DNA from: Acanthacorydalis orientalis | Taxonomy: Eukaryota > Arthropoda > Insecta > Megaloptera > Corydalidae | Length of the DNA stretch: 64,000 nt | Assembly: GCA_034766995.1 (NCBI GenBank) | Contig: CM068323.1 | Location: 17,438,016 to 17,502,015 of the forward strand | Direction: 5' to 3' | Shown here: positions 48,093-60,980 of the stretch, piece by piece | Position numbering within the stretch: the first letter of the stretch is position 1 | How the letters are laid out: each line of letters begins with the position of its first letter | The notes under the pieces: model-generated | The model's database searches: none | What the model was told of the DNA's origin: nothing | The model's input: only the letters and a program-made list of their open reading frames with translations | Translations under genes and position numbers: made by a program

Positions 48093-48344
48093 TAATATTA
48101 TTAAATCTGAAAAAAATGTTTCATAAGTAAAGGGTTTTTACCAACGACAAAATATTTTCACCTACTCGTTTATCATTTTGTTTATAGATCGCATAAATCG
48201 AACACTAATGAGTGCTTCTTTTTCGTTTCTTTCGTTCGTTTTTTGTGTTTTCTACGAATTTCTAATGATTTATCGTTATGCTGATATCAAATTTGTAATT
48301 AATGACTGTCTATTAATTTACATATATCTATGTACTTATTTTCC

Positions 48345-48348
<4 letters not shown>

Positions 48349-48394
<46 letters not shown>
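48349..48394. repeat. (TA)n microsatellite
   Basis: About 22 units. Confidence 0.96.
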
Positions 48395-48398
<4 letters not shown>

Positions 48399-48989
48399 AA
48401 AATACCTCTATTAAGAAATGAATAAATTTATTACATTTGATTTTGCTTTTTATATAAAACATAAACACTATTTAAATTGTTATATTTAAGTATATAAATA
48501 AATCTAACACACGTGATATTTAAATATATTTTTAACTTCATAAATTCATTCAGATATATTTTTATTAAAACATAATAAAAAAAATCTCTCGATATTATCT
48601 CAATGTAAAATATTGTATAGACAGTAATTAATTCACTATTTTTAAAATTATTCTTAACTATAAAAAAAAATTTAAATTCATTTAGTTTTCATTAATGCTT
48701 GACGATTTGATCCAAGAAGACTTCTTAGTAACCTACACGATTTCGGCTAAATGTTATAAATATTTCTAATGGTTGACTATTGAAATATATTCTGTATAAA
48801 TGCCTTTTTATATTTTAATTACAAATTTATTTCATTAATTTAACAATTCACCTGTAACATAAAATTATTTCAAATTAAATATTATTAACTGTCAACCAGT
48901 ATGATTCCAATATTATTTTTTTTTGTAAATAACTTATACATTGATTTAAATAACATTGTCAATTAGTTAGATAATTTCAGTTTTAAATC

Positions 48990-48991
<2 letters not shown>

Positions 48992-49022
<31 letters not shown>
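48992..49022. repeat. (TA)n microsatellite
   Basis: About 15 units. Confidence 0.95.
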
Positions 49023-49024
<2 letters not shown>

Positions 49025-50139
49025 AAATGTGTTACATAAAATAATTTATAAGTTTGAAATTTATAATTGAATACTAATAAATAATTACAAGCAAACTAAT
49101 TTGATAATAAATAAAAATCTAATGAATGAAACATTTTGATAACAGGTGATAACATTAGTTCGTTATTTAAATAATAAAAGAAATATTTTATTACTAATCT
49201 AATTGAAACGAAATACTTAAATAATACACACTGTAGAACGTTGAAATTGAATAAAACTTTTTGAAATATTGTTTAAATTTTGAACAGTCTCTGTAGAAGT
49301 TGTTCTACTTTACTTACGTATTTAAATATTTACAAAATAAAGCTTCAATTAGCGTTTTGACTGAAATTAAATTTTAGTCGCAGTTTTGAAACATTTTATT
49401 TCAACAATAAATATATTTTAATATATTAATGTTGGGCGAATACCTTTAGTATTATGCAATGTTAACATATATATATATATAATTATTATTAATTTACATT
49501 TCTCAATTAATTGAAACTGCTTGATATTTTTATAACAACATCTTTCAGTACAATGAATTCAATCATTATTATATCAAGAATAGAAAATCGTATAATTGTT
49601 TTAAAATAAAAAGATTGCTGTCTGATTATACAAATAAAACGAACTGAAAAATGATATATTTTTCACAGTTGATTTTGTGTGTTTCATATTTTTATATGAA
49701 AAAATAAACGTCAAGACGTTAACAGAGGAAACCGTGTCATATTTTAATATATGTCACGTTTAAAACATGCAACTGAATAGTCATTTCATTTACATATAAT
49801 ATCTTACACATTTTTTATGTAAATTTTACAATAATATTATTAACCTTGCGTTCATTATTAATCACTGAATATTATGACGTTTATTATTTAGCAGTGAACG
49901 TGCGTTATCGATATTTAATGTTCTTGTATTAATGATAGTTCGAACGAAATACACTTAATTCCCTTATCCTGAAAAGAAAACTCATTTATTATAAAAAGTT
50001 ATGTCATGTGAGTGTGTGTAAGATATATATGTGTATGTGTGTGCGTGAATCGATATTCAATCATTTTTCTTTATTAATATATATATATATATAATGTGTA
50101 TTAGGAAAATGTGTAATAAATGTAATAAGTGTGAACGAA

Positions 50140-50338
50140 TGAATAAAAAGAAAGCTCATGTGAACGAACAAAAGAATCGAAATTCGAATCCCACGTGGTA
50201 GTTGATGAGTACGTCTCGAATATGTTTTTTGTGAATCGTGACCAACGAGTTGAGTTCATGCCATACAACGGTCGTGGTTGCGCCGAACGTCTGAATAATG
50301 TGGCACGCAACTGCCAGAGGTATCGGCCATCGCCGAAC
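50140..50338. other. GC-richer islet
   Basis: Open on both strands (for example AACGGTCGTGGTTGCGCCGAACG). CCCACGTGG at about 50190 is a perfect E-box palindrome. Overlapping opposite frames prevent a coding call. Confidence 0.3.
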
Positions 50339-50572
50339 CTAATATTTTTCCATCGCGTGGAGGCAAACGTACCGTGCTAACACTATTCCTGAATCAACAT
50401 TAACTATATAAAATATATGCCGCAAGATTTTATTGACGCATTCGAAATTACTTTTGAAAACGACGGAGAATATCGTGCCTGAAACGAATAGTTGCATATT
50501 TTCAGATAGATATACGTGTAGGCAGGGTAGCGCACGGGTCACATTTTTGTCTAAACGAAGCAGTAAACACAT
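50339..50572 (-). CDS. hypothetical ORF, 77 aa, with internal exon-like segment
   Basis: Not recognised. ATG at 50572-50570, stop TAG at 50341-50339. The product begins MCLLLRLDKNVTRALPCLHV and is mixed hydrophobic/polar. Inside it CTATTCGTTTCAG (ending 50479) could be an acceptor and CACG|GTACGT (after 50373) a donor, bounding a 106-base exon in the same frame. That exon could accept a phase-1 upstream intron such as the one after the 59045 donor, but it resembles no known domain. Whether this is a small ORF, an exon or chance is open. Confidence 0.2.
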   Translation of the reverse strand: MCLLLRLDKNVTRALPCLHVYLSENMQLFVSGTIFSVVFKSNFECVNKILRHIFYIVNVDSGIVLARYVCLHAMEKY

Positions 50573-50662
50573 ATGAATATATGTAGAGATATTTTAAGTT
50601 GTATTTATTGATACACGTACACGTTTTATTTTCTGTTTGTAATTTGGACGTATTCCGCATTC

Positions 50663-50664
<2 letters not shown>

Positions 50665-50700
<36 letters not shown>
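50665..50700. repeat. (TA)n microsatellite
   Basis: About 17 units. Confidence 0.95.
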
Positions 50701-50702
<2 letters not shown>

Positions 50703-51214
50703 TGCAAAGTATATTTTATTTTATACACAAATTTATGTAGAAATTTTTAATACGATCGTAAATAATATTTTTTGAATATTATGATCACATTTTTGAAACA
50801 ATAATTACAATATAAATAGTTCTATAGTAGTGAAGTTATTGATATAATAAATATACTCTTTTGTGAAAAAAATGAAATATTTTTGAATAATAAATAAAAT
50901 TTAAATTCATTCATCACTAACTGTTTCTTTAACTCATACAGATGTGAAACTATTATTTTAAAAAAGTAATGTTTCTTCGAATATTGAATTTTAATATATT
51001 TCTGTAAGTACAGTTACTCTTATTAAAACTTATTAAAATAGTAGAAATATATACGGTTTTGGTACTTCTCTCTTTAAGTTTCGAAGGTAATCTGCTAATA
51101 TTCCAGGACTCCGTATTGGTAGAACGTTTTCATGCAGACAATATTATAATTATTCTTTTATCACTTTAATAGAACCTTGTAAAATATTGTGAAATAAAAA
51201 TATTTTTCTGTTTC

Positions 51215-51216
<2 letters not shown>

Positions 51217-51251
<35 letters not shown>

Positions 51252-51288
51252 GTGTATATATATATATATTTATATACATATTATATGC
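51217..51288. repeat. interrupted (TA)n microsatellite
   Basis: TA blocks separated by CATATGTG, TTTATATACA and similar. Confidence 0.95.
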
Positions 51289-51449
51289 ATAAATTTATGT
51301 AAATATATATAGCTATTTATATTCTACTTTGACGTATGATGTCTGTATTTTATTTAAGCTGAATAAATTAATTTAATAAGGTGTCAGTTTTATTAAGTAC
51401 ATAATGTAACTACAATGTATCTTTCATACATTTCATATTCCCACTTATG

Positions 51450-51478
51450 AATATATATATATATATATATATATATAC
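51450..51478. repeat. (TA)n microsatellite
   Basis: About 14 units. Confidence 0.95.
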
Positions 51479-51768
51479 TGAATGAATGTAAGAAAAGATG
51501 AATAAAGGAATGCCATAATGTAATCGAATAAAATGTTTATCTTTAATGAAATACCTAATTGTATTTGTTTGAAATATTGTATTGTTCTTTCTTATGGAGG
51601 AGAAGATCAATCAAAACTTGCGATATTTAATTTGTTTCATCTAGAAATAGATCATTTTCACGTTCGTTTCACTTGTCTTAACATTAATAGAACACTGTTA
51701 ATATATTTCGAATGAATACCCCAGTGTATTTATTGAAATGCCTGAGAGTCATGAGTGAATGATATTTA

Positions 51769-51770
51769 TG

Positions 51771-51824
<54 letters not shown>

Positions 51825-51830
51825 GATATA
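51769..51830. repeat. (TA)n microsatellite
   Basis: Five units, AAATA break, then about 20 units. Confidence 0.95.
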
Positions 51831-52007
51831 CTTGGATTTCAATAATTATATTCAGATGTCTGTACACATATTACTATATTTGCATCTTAAGTAAATAATA
51901 GTCTTTTTATATTTATGTTCAAATCAAACAAAAAATGATTATAAAAAACTATATGAATATTGTTAAAAATAATTTTGTAGTAAGAAGAAGAAATATATTT
52001 ATGTTAT

Positions 52008-52068
52008 CTATATACATATATATATATATATACATATATATATTTATATATATATATATATATATATG
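52008..52068. repeat. interrupted (TA)n microsatellite
   Basis: Breaks at TACATA and ATTTATA. Confidence 0.95.
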
Positions 52069-52186
52069 TCTTTAATTCTCTGTTAGTAATTTTTAATAAG
52101 GAAATTATATTTAAAACAAATCTTTTTGATTTTTTGAAACTCATTAAATATTTATCGTTTTTCTTTAAGTTATTAAATAAATAATC

Positions 52187-52217
<31 letters not shown>

Positions 52218-52237
52218 TTATATACATATATATATAA
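52187..52237. repeat. interrupted (AT)n microsatellite
   Basis: About 12 AT units then AATATATTTATATACATA. Confidence 0.94.
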
Positions 52238-52450
52238 TGTCAGGTATGTACCTAAAATGAATAGAACGATTTCAGTCTATTTAAACTCTAATAATTAATG
52301 TGCACCTGTATTTTTATAATTTTTTTTCGTATATATATATATATAGAATCCGATAATTTCTGACAGAAAATGATTACAGAGAACTATAAAGAAACTGTTG
52401 AAAATAAATTGTTAGTAATTTCGGTAGAAAAAAAATGTATTTCATGCTAC

Positions 52451-52457
52451 TATATTT

Positions 52458-52504
<47 letters not shown>
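52451..52504. repeat. (TA)n microsatellite
   Basis: About 21 units after TATTTATACA. Confidence 0.95.
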
Positions 52505-52506
<2 letters not shown>

Positions 52507-52649
52507 TTGAAATAATAGGATAAATATAAATTGACAAGGACGATTTCAGCATGTTTATACTCTATTAAGATTTTTCCAACTGTACTTTTTTTAAATTCTA
52601 ATAATAGTGGATAAAAAATATAAAACTTAGTAAATTTTAATCGATTTTA

Positions 52650-52686
52650 CATATATATTTATATATATATATACATATATATATAT
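52650..52686. repeat. interrupted (TA)n microsatellite
   Basis: Breaks ATTTATA and TACATA as in its neighbours, suggesting related or duplicated tracts. Confidence 0.93.
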
Positions 52687-53202
52687 CCAATGTTAACAAA
52701 AAGAAGACATTAATTTATTTACTTTGTAACGATAAAAGATGTGACATTTATTTCCTTGTTTTGATAAATGATCGTACATAAAACATAATTAAGGCCTGTA
52801 GAATGAAAAGTGCTAATTGTGCATTTAATTTAGATATATTAATATTTTTAGATGAGCATTAGTGACTGAAAATTGATTATTTCATTTATTTTTTTAATAA
52901 ATATTGAAATTCTATAATTTTTCAATATTAACTGGTATAGTTATTTGTATAGAGGAGAGAATTTTAATTATAGTAACGTTTATTTTCATTAATTACTATT
53001 ACAAAGGTGTAAAATATTTCCTCAGTCGATTGTTTAAAAATGAACATAACTTTTTTTATTAAATTCTGTTTGGAAGCTTAATGTATTCAGATTTAAATTA
53101 TAAGCAGTCATTTGTGCAATTAAGTTGAAGTTATTTTATAAAAAATATGTATATAAAGTACGAATACTTGAGTATACTATGTTTTGAAAATAAATATAAA
53201 TA

Positions 53203-53232
53203 AATATATAAATATATATATATATATATATA
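53203..53232. repeat. (TA)n microsatellite
   Basis: AATATATAAATA then about 8 TA units. Confidence 0.9.
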
Positions 53233-54112
53233 AATTTGTATGTTTAATTATTTACAGAATTAAGTAAGAGCGATATAAAATAAGGAAAAAGTATATTGAG
53301 AGCTAATTATTATATAATTTATTTAAAGACACATTTGAAAATAAACGTATGCAAAATATTACATCCATAAATTCATCGCAAAAAAACATTAAATGCATGA
53401 AAACATTTAGTATTGTAATAATTAATCCAGTTAGAAGTTAAATTTTATTCAGTCGAAGTTAAATAACGTGTATTTAATTTTTTATTAGAACCCATTGTCG
53501 AAACTATATCTTTTTAATTGCACTTAAATCAAGTCTCGTTTCATATGGTGATTGACTGTAATTAAAATTTTTATGTGAATAATTTATTCATATTATTTAC
53601 ATATTTATATATTTTTTTTTCACAAATACTAAATTAAATTCGTAATTGCCTTTTTATACTTGATGAGAAAAGTTATAAATTTTAATCATTATTTAAATAC
53701 ATATTTTATATATTAACGGAATATTTTAAATAGCCGTTATGTTTATATATTTAACTTTTTAGATGTTTCGCATTTTTTAAAAAAATAAATACATGAACAA
53801 CACATACATTTTTAATTATATATATATATATAAGCAAGAGTATGTATGCTTAAATATGTTGTAATATAATATACCTTTATAAATTGATTTTAAATTATTA
53901 TTACAAATATGTGTATCGACCATTTCTGAATTTTTTTTCTATAATTTTTTTGTTTTAATAATAACTCAATAGGAACAGTGGTTCATCTCTTCTATTGAAA
54001 AGAGAGAATTAATTTAAAATTAAAAAGAATTAAATGTATTTTCAAACGATTTAATATTTTTTTCTTAATTTCACGAATTTTATATGTAATTAAAAATCTG
54101 TTTAATTATAAA

Positions 54113-54127
54113 TATTATATATATATA

Positions 54128-54170
<43 letters not shown>
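54113..54170. repeat. (TA)n microsatellite
   Basis: About 7 units, TTTA break, then about 20 units. Confidence 0.95.
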
Positions 54171-54173
<3 letters not shown>

Positions 54174-54636
54174 TAATAACTTTGTCATCTAGAAAAATAA
54201 ATGTAAACTTTACGAAGAAATAGCAATCCAAAAAGTAGATAACAACTTAATAATTGACAATTAATGACATTCATTTAAAGATATGAAACTCTTTGAATAA
54301 TGGATATTTAATTATTTTTTAATTTATGGTCTCAATTTAATACACCAGCTCTGTTAATATTGGTTCAACGAATAATACAGCAATTCAAATCCAATCTATA
54401 TTAAGTGCATTTGATATTTTTGTGTTCACAAAATAAGGTTATGCAAATCAATAGTTTTCTAAGTTTTCCCTCATACATTTCTAGAAAAAAATATTTAATA
54501 ATTATAATCAATGTTTTATTAATTTACTATTAAGAAATGTCTTCTTTATTTTAGAAAATATTTACAGTATTAGATAGTTCAACAAATTTTGAAGTATAAA
54601 ATTCTATTTTAAGTAAATTAGTTACTATATTAAACC

Positions 54637-54638
<2 letters not shown>

Positions 54639-54674
<36 letters not shown>

Positions 54675-54699
54675 GTAGGTATGTATGTATGTATGTATA
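54639..54699. repeat. (TA)n(TATG)n microsatellite
   Basis: About 15 TA units then GTACGTAGG and four GTAT units. Confidence 0.95.
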
Positions 54700-56264
54700 A
54701 GTTGAAAAATAAGGGATGATATAAGGAACTGTATTTTCATTTAACTAATTAAAAAGAGTTCCTCGAATAGTGAACGTAAACACAAAAAGTTGAATACCAT
54801 TTATACGAGATTATAAACATAAGCATATTTCCACGAACATTTACTATTCAAGGAATTTTTTGTATGTTCATTATTTTATCTGTATATTTTTAGTATTATT
54901 TTTTATAACTTTCAGTAAAGATATGATTAATCCTCTAACTGCTAAACTGAAAGAGAATTAAAAAGAACGTAATATTTTATTAGTAATGTTGTAATTTTTA
55001 TACTCTTATGGTTTACTATGTAAAATTTATACTCATGTTTATAAAATTCATATATGGTTTCAACAAGAGCAAATAAGTCGATTTTTTTATTAATTTTATA
55101 TGCAAAATAACATATTTACCACGTTGTCAATATATACTGTTTGAACGAATAGAGTGGTAATGTGAGAATGCGGAACGTATAAGAAAATGAAACAAATTCG
55201 ATCAATCTCTTGTCGACTTCCATTATACTTCAGAAATAAAACGCAAGAAGTAAATTTACTGATCTGATCAGTGAAACTAGATTATTATAATCAATAAACT
55301 TCTAGACAATAATTGTCGTTTCTATATTTTTGTAATTATATACCAAATGTTTACTTTTTCATTGGTCTTTTTCAATTCCTTAATTATTTTCTACTTTATT
55401 TTTTTTTTGATATTAAATCGATCACATACTTTTAGATGTTAATTTAGAGTTTATAATTGAAAACAATAGTTGATCATATGTCTATTATTATTTATACAGA
55501 GTAAATAATATGTGAAACGTAATTAATTTTTCTTTAATAAAATATATTTATTATACAATGAAATGAAGGAAAATTTTATCTGTTTCTCGATAATTACGGT
55601 TTAATTTCTAATGTGATATTTTTGTTATATATTTATTATTATTAAGAGAAATTATTATTGGTTTCTCCATTCGAATTCATAGATATGAAATTAAAAGATA
55701 GATTTCGATAGATAGATATTAATTTACAAATTAATATTTCATCATTTTTATGTTAAAAGGCACTTTATACTTTTTACAAGTGTATCAAAAATTCAACGCC
55801 TATATTAATATAAAAATAAGAAGTAAATAGAACGAAACTGTTCTTATACAAATACATATACACTTTCAAATTTATCTCCTAGAGAATTGATAAACAATTC
55901 TGTAAATGAACAAAAATTATAGAATTTGTGTGAAATGATTGAATAATGTATGCAATATAATACATATAATACGGAAAAAAATATGAAACAATACATTAAA
56001 AGTGTCGGCAATTTAATGTATGTAGAATACAATTATATTTTATTCCTTTTATATTTTTCCCATTTAAATAAAAAAACATTTAAATTCCATTTTGAATTTG
56101 TTGTTCGAATTTTGATTTTGTTTTTGTTTTTTCTTTACTGTTTTTTTGTGTTACCAGTTAATTAGATACATAAAGCTTTTGTATATATCGGCGATTGGAA
56201 CATGTTTTTCATTTAAATCTATTTACATTCCGTTCCAATACTAAACAGTTACATTCTTTTCAAT

Positions 56265-56275
56265 TAAATATATAA

Positions 56276-56343
<68 letters not shown>

Positions 56344-56356
56344 GTATGTATATATT
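56265..56356. repeat. (TA)n(TATG)n microsatellite
   Basis: About 26 TA units followed by five TATG units and a short TA tail. Confidence 0.96.
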
Positions 56357-56839
56357 CAGATACTCGTATATTTATAAATCCCCTTTATTAATACATTATT
56401 GAATACAGCTCGGAAAAAATTACCTGCATAAAAATGTTCTAAACCGAATAAACAACGAGAAAATAAATTTAAAACGAATCATTGTTTTTCGACAATTTAT
56501 AATAAATTAAATATTTATTTCTAAAAAAATCGTATCTAATTGTATATAAAGAGTACTTCATGCTTTTTTTAACAAAAACATGCCTTTGTGAATTAATTTT
56601 AATATTAATTCATTTTATTACAAATAATAATTGTTTACTTATTACACAAAATCAGTAATTAAAATATGTTATAAATAATTCTGGAACGAATACATGTTTT
56701 ATAATATTTTTTATTCTGTTTACTGTTTGAATGAATATTAGTATTGATATTAAATTTTATTGTTTATTTTGTCGAATAAACTTTAATTAAATTCTGATTT
56801 TTTTCAAAAGCATTAATAGAAACAATTTCTCGTTCTGTT

Positions 56840-56856
56840 TTATATATATATATATT

Positions 56857-56891
<35 letters not shown>
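56840..56891. repeat. (TA)n microsatellite
   Basis: Two TA blocks split by TTTGTA. Confidence 0.95.
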
Positions 56892-56892
<1 letters not shown>

Positions 56893-57382
56893 TTTAATAA
56901 TTTAAATATTTCTGATAATTGTATTTATATTAAACGATAAAAATAATAAAATTCAGATAAAAATACCAAATAGAATAATACTAAATGACATATTTTCTAA
57001 CTGCTCAAATTAATTTACAAAATTGAGCTTGATTTTACTCTATTGAAGTAATTATATAAAATATAGACCTTGATAGTAATATATTTTTTAACTGAGCCAT
57101 TAAAAGGATACAAAAAACATTTCTTAAGATATAAAATTCTTTAGAATTATAGTGAACTCTAGATAACATAGGAATTATTTGTAAAATTATAAACAAATAA
57201 TTTCAAAATTGTAGCGATAATAATTTTGCTTCAAACAAAACATCAAACATTTGATATACTGTAGTTTCTCTACACGTTTTTAATTAACTAATAATGTACT
57301 TATTCTTGTTTTTGTGTGAAAATAAAATAATAATCTTACCTTTGTGAATATTATAATAGGAATTATCATACATTTTCTTTTT

Positions 57383-57487
<105 letters not shown>

Positions 57488-58123
57488 ACAATATATTTCA
57501 GTTTTAAATTTTGTTATTTAATACAAGTATTCTGTATAGCTCTTTTTGTAATAGTAATAATTATTATCTTAGATTTAATATTTTCATCAAAGAAAAACTT
57601 AATTTTATTTGAAAATTTTGGTAGTAAAATTTATTTTATTTATTTGTTTAATGTTTCATATTTTGTTTTATTCATTAGAAAAATGAATTTTAAATAACAC
57701 ATATTTTAATATAAATTTTCAATCATGTCCTTAAGTTTGATATTCAGTTCAATAAATATATTACTATTAAACTGATTTATTTTTTTATAATTGTAACTAA
57801 TATAAAGTTAAAATGTATTGTCAAATCTTTTAAAAACTATTTAACCATCAATTGTCAAGTGAATAGTTTTTATGATTTCTTCTGATTGTTAAATATTATA
57901 TTATAATATTTATATAAAAATTTCTTTTTTAAATAGATGAATATTGGTCGGTAAATTTATATGATATACACATGCAAAATATAATTCTAAATTTTCTGAA
58001 AAATTGTCACCGAAATATATACAGTAATAAAAAACTTTTGAATTTAAAATTTAAATTATACGACATAACTAAAGAACATTAGATCTTAAGAAACTTTTAT
58101 CTTTTTAAAATAGTTTTAATGAC

Positions 58124-58126
<3 letters not shown>

Positions 58127-58161
<35 letters not shown>
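58127..58161. repeat. (TA)n microsatellite
   Basis: About 17 units. Confidence 0.95.
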
Positions 58162-58163
<2 letters not shown>

Positions 58164-59044
58164 CTGAGAAGAAAAAAACTTTATAATTTAAATCGTGTAC
58201 GTACTAATATATAATTTTATATATCATGTATCTAAATTTCATTAAAAATGATGTTTTATTTAAAAAAAATATTATTTACAGTAAGTTAAAAATTGTTTTT
58301 AGACTTTAATAATTTTTAATTATCGTTTTAATTTTTTATTATAATAATGGTACTTTTTTCTGATATTTTTGGTAAAAGATCGTTGTCTTACATGAATTAT
58401 TCTTAAAAATTGTAAATACATTTTGTATTAATGAAGTAACTAGTTTTGTAATTTTCTCTTTGATTTATTTGAAAGATTTTTTAAATGTCTTAACATTTAA
58501 CGTTTTTAAGAAAAGCCCGGCTTCTATATATTTTATTTCTTTTGATCTCTCAAACAGCGATAAAAGTGTTATTATATTTTTTAATAAGCTTTTTATAATT
58601 AATTTAATTTTAACTCTTTGAACTTTTAATTTATTTAAAGTTTGACGATTTATTTAATCCAGGAATTCTTTTTGTATATTTTAAATATATGAGATTTTTA
58701 TTTTATTTTTAAAAAATTTCATAGCGGATTCCTATGAAGATTTTATTAATTTTTATAAAGTTCATACCGTGAATATATACTACAAGTTTAATTATTTCTA
58801 GAATGAATTATAGTTCATAGTTTTGATAATTTGATTTTACTCTTGAAGTGTTGTTTTTTGCGATAAGAAAGATTTATGTTCTTCCTATAAAAATGCATGA
58901 AATATAAATGAGTTTCAATTTCGCACATCACCTAAATACATATTTTAAAAAAAATAATCACTACTTCCACACATTTACAAAACAAGTCGAGAATTGAAAA
59001 GTACTAAAAGAAACATTTCCACAACAATACAAACAAATACTCAC

Positions 59045-59201
59045 CGATAGCATCCGTATTAACAATCAAAGCTTGCGATAGCAACAACACGCTAACATAA
59101 ATAAAAGGCGCGAAATGCGACACTAAAAGATTATTTGAATTGCATCGTTGACGACTAGTGTGACAGTACGCGGCGCATGTCAAACCCGGGACGCTAGTCA
59201 T
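59045..59201 (-). CDS. candidate first coding exon, signal peptide, phase-1 donor
   Basis: Not recognised. The minus strand has ATG at 59201-59199 in context GCAACATGA (A at -3), then 52 codons plus one base to the donor CTATCG|GTGAGTATT (GT at 59044-59043), a strong site. The product starts MTSVPGLTCAAYCHTSRQ, a 28-30 residue polar head. A hydrophobic core follows (HFAPFIYVSVLLLSQALIV) with NTDAI before the splice: a long-headed signal peptide or signal anchor. A phase-1 intron just after a signal peptide is typical of insect secreted and receptor genes. A longer in-frame ATG further upstream (MWRRRASRRH) is possible. The next exons would lie at lower coordinates, so the spacer below may be its first intron. 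No downstream exon was identified with confidence. Confidence 0.4.
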
Positions 59202-59580
59202 GTTGCAACGTGCAATACCACATACCGACTGGTGGTTGCGCTCGTACGCTCTGGCGTCTATATGTCGTCGAGACGCGCGCCGACGCCACATCGGCACCGC
59301 GTGCGTCGTTGCGTGCGTGCAACTCGCGACCGGCAACAATTTCTACCTACTACCGCCGTCCGTCCTGTTGTTATTACGACCATTGCTCTAGCATAGCGCG
59401 GTTACGAATTCACAACAAACGTTGCCTACATGCGTTTGTTACGATGATTTTAACGGTACTATAAATGATACAGTAATGTTAAGACATTGCTAAGCGATGA
59501 AATACTGCTACGACACGTGGAAGTTATTGGCGATGCGATTCGATGAAAAAGGTAAAAGAGCTTACCTTATGTCAGTAAAA
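59130..59580. other. CpG-rich islet
   Basis: The most CpG-dense block of the window (GACGCGCGCCGACGCC, GTGCGTCGTTGCGTGCGTGC). Plus-strand frames of 60-85 codons here are overlapping and without a common coding signal. A CACGTG E-box is near 59514. Reads as the promoter region of the minus-strand exon. Confidence 0.55.
59202..59264 (-). promoter_or_regulatory. candidate core promoter (TATA-like plus initiator)
   Basis: On the minus strand CATATAGAC (TATA at 59262-59259) is followed 32 bases later by CCAGTC (A at 59230), close to the insect initiator TCAGT(C/T). Transcription from 59230 would leave a leader of about 29 bases before the ATG at 59201. The leader contains one out-of-frame ATG. 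The TATA variant is weak and the spacing is the main support. Confidence 0.3.
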
Positions 59581-60359
59581 CTCTCACTACAGTACTGTAT
59601 TAGTATGTGTGATCCGAATATTTCTTATAAAATTTAGAATATCGAACATGTTTAGAGTAAAGCCCTGCTCATGCCTAAGATGGCAGCAACTTGCTTGCTC
59701 AACCTTAGATATAATTAAAAAAAATAAAAAAATGTATTTTTAATGATACTATTTTCGTGAAATTCAGAAATTAATGACATTTTTGTACGAAACCTATTTC
59801 TTTTTCCTTTATTTACTTCCATTAAAAGTTAGGAATTTACAATCGGTAACATTTTTGTTCTGAAAGAAATTACTGTCATTTGATCTGATTTTTTATTAGC
59901 AAATAAAATTTTATTAAATAAAATTTAAAATCTCATTTGATCAATGGAAATGCTATATAAAAGTAATGAGATATTTAAGATTTTTTTAATAATTTTCTAG
60001 TATGGGTGATTAAACTTATTCTATATAAAATATTTTTACTCGACTGAATCTCTTTATCGATTATATATTAAGAATTAATATCAATTGTAATATATTTTTT
60101 ATTTATAATTATTAATTAATTATTAAAAACAATGCAGCAAGAAAAAAGATTTAATGACGTGTAAATGTATAGAGAACTGACAAAAATGTGAGCAGTTCGT
60201 CGTTGAATCTCTGTTTTTAAATTCATGTTTCATTTCTGTTACAACTGCAGACAATTAACATAAAGCATTTCCAAGCGTATTCCGCTTATGAATTTTAATG
60301 TTAACATTACTATTATTGTAACATAATGTTAACACTGGTTACAATACTAATTTACTATT
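59581..60359. other. AT-rich spacer
   Basis: No supported gene. GCCCTGCTCATGCCTAAGATGGCAGCAAC near 59663 is slightly GC-richer. Confidence 0.6.
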
Positions 60360-60980
60360 GTTGCTGGCTTGCCAGTGAAGTACTTACACGGAATCCGGAT
60401 GTCGATATGGTATTTTCAGTATAGAAATGATATAATTAAAATCGCATTTATAACAAAAATTTCTTGATCGTGCGGATTAATTTTGTTTGGGTTTTATTAC
60501 CGATTATATCCTCTGTTTATATACACACATACACAAAAACCGTATCCGTATGTAGAGTGTGTGCGCTATGTGTTTTTATAAGTACAAATTGCAGGTTAAT
60601 GTTAATCTACTAATAAATCACGGTATTACGAACATTTTTTTGACTACCGCCGTAGGACGGCGTTTGCGTATTCTAAATGTGTTAAAATGATTTACAGAAA
60701 GATGTATGTGTATGACGTTTTTCGTATTTTATGTGGTCATTATTCGTTTGCCACTCGTTATGATTAATGTTTCTTTAATTGATTCTGATATGTTATTAAA
60801 TAAGAATTTTCGGAATGTCATTGTACAATCCTGGTCACACAATTAATAGTTCGGAACGGTGTACGTTAGTATTTTTTTGTCGTTCACTCAGCGCTGAAAT
60901 GTATTAGTCGCCCTAATGAAAGCTGATGTAACTTAAAGGGTTCATTTACATCTACTTCACGTGCTACCATTAATAAAGGT
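60360..60980. other. GC-richer islet with GC hairpin
   Basis: CGCCGT-AGG-ACGGCG (60648-60662) is a perfect 6-bp GC stem on a 3-base loop, and CTGGC-TT-GCCAG (about 60363-60374) a 5-bp one. No coding frame. Candidate upstream regulatory DNA of the minus-strand gene at 59.2 kb. Confidence 0.3.

Larger units (their letters stand above)
48093..50139. other. AT-rich spacer
   Basis: No supported gene; microsatellites listed separately. Confidence 0.65.

Noticed and set aside
50178..50195. Possible tRNA T-arm (ATTCGAATCCC)
   Set aside because: No 7-bp acceptor stem or anticodon arm at the right distance.
59148..59464. Three plus-strand frames of 60-85 codons in the CpG islet
   Set aside because: Arg/Ala/Thr-rich shadows of CpG-dense sequence, opposite a better supported minus-strand exon.
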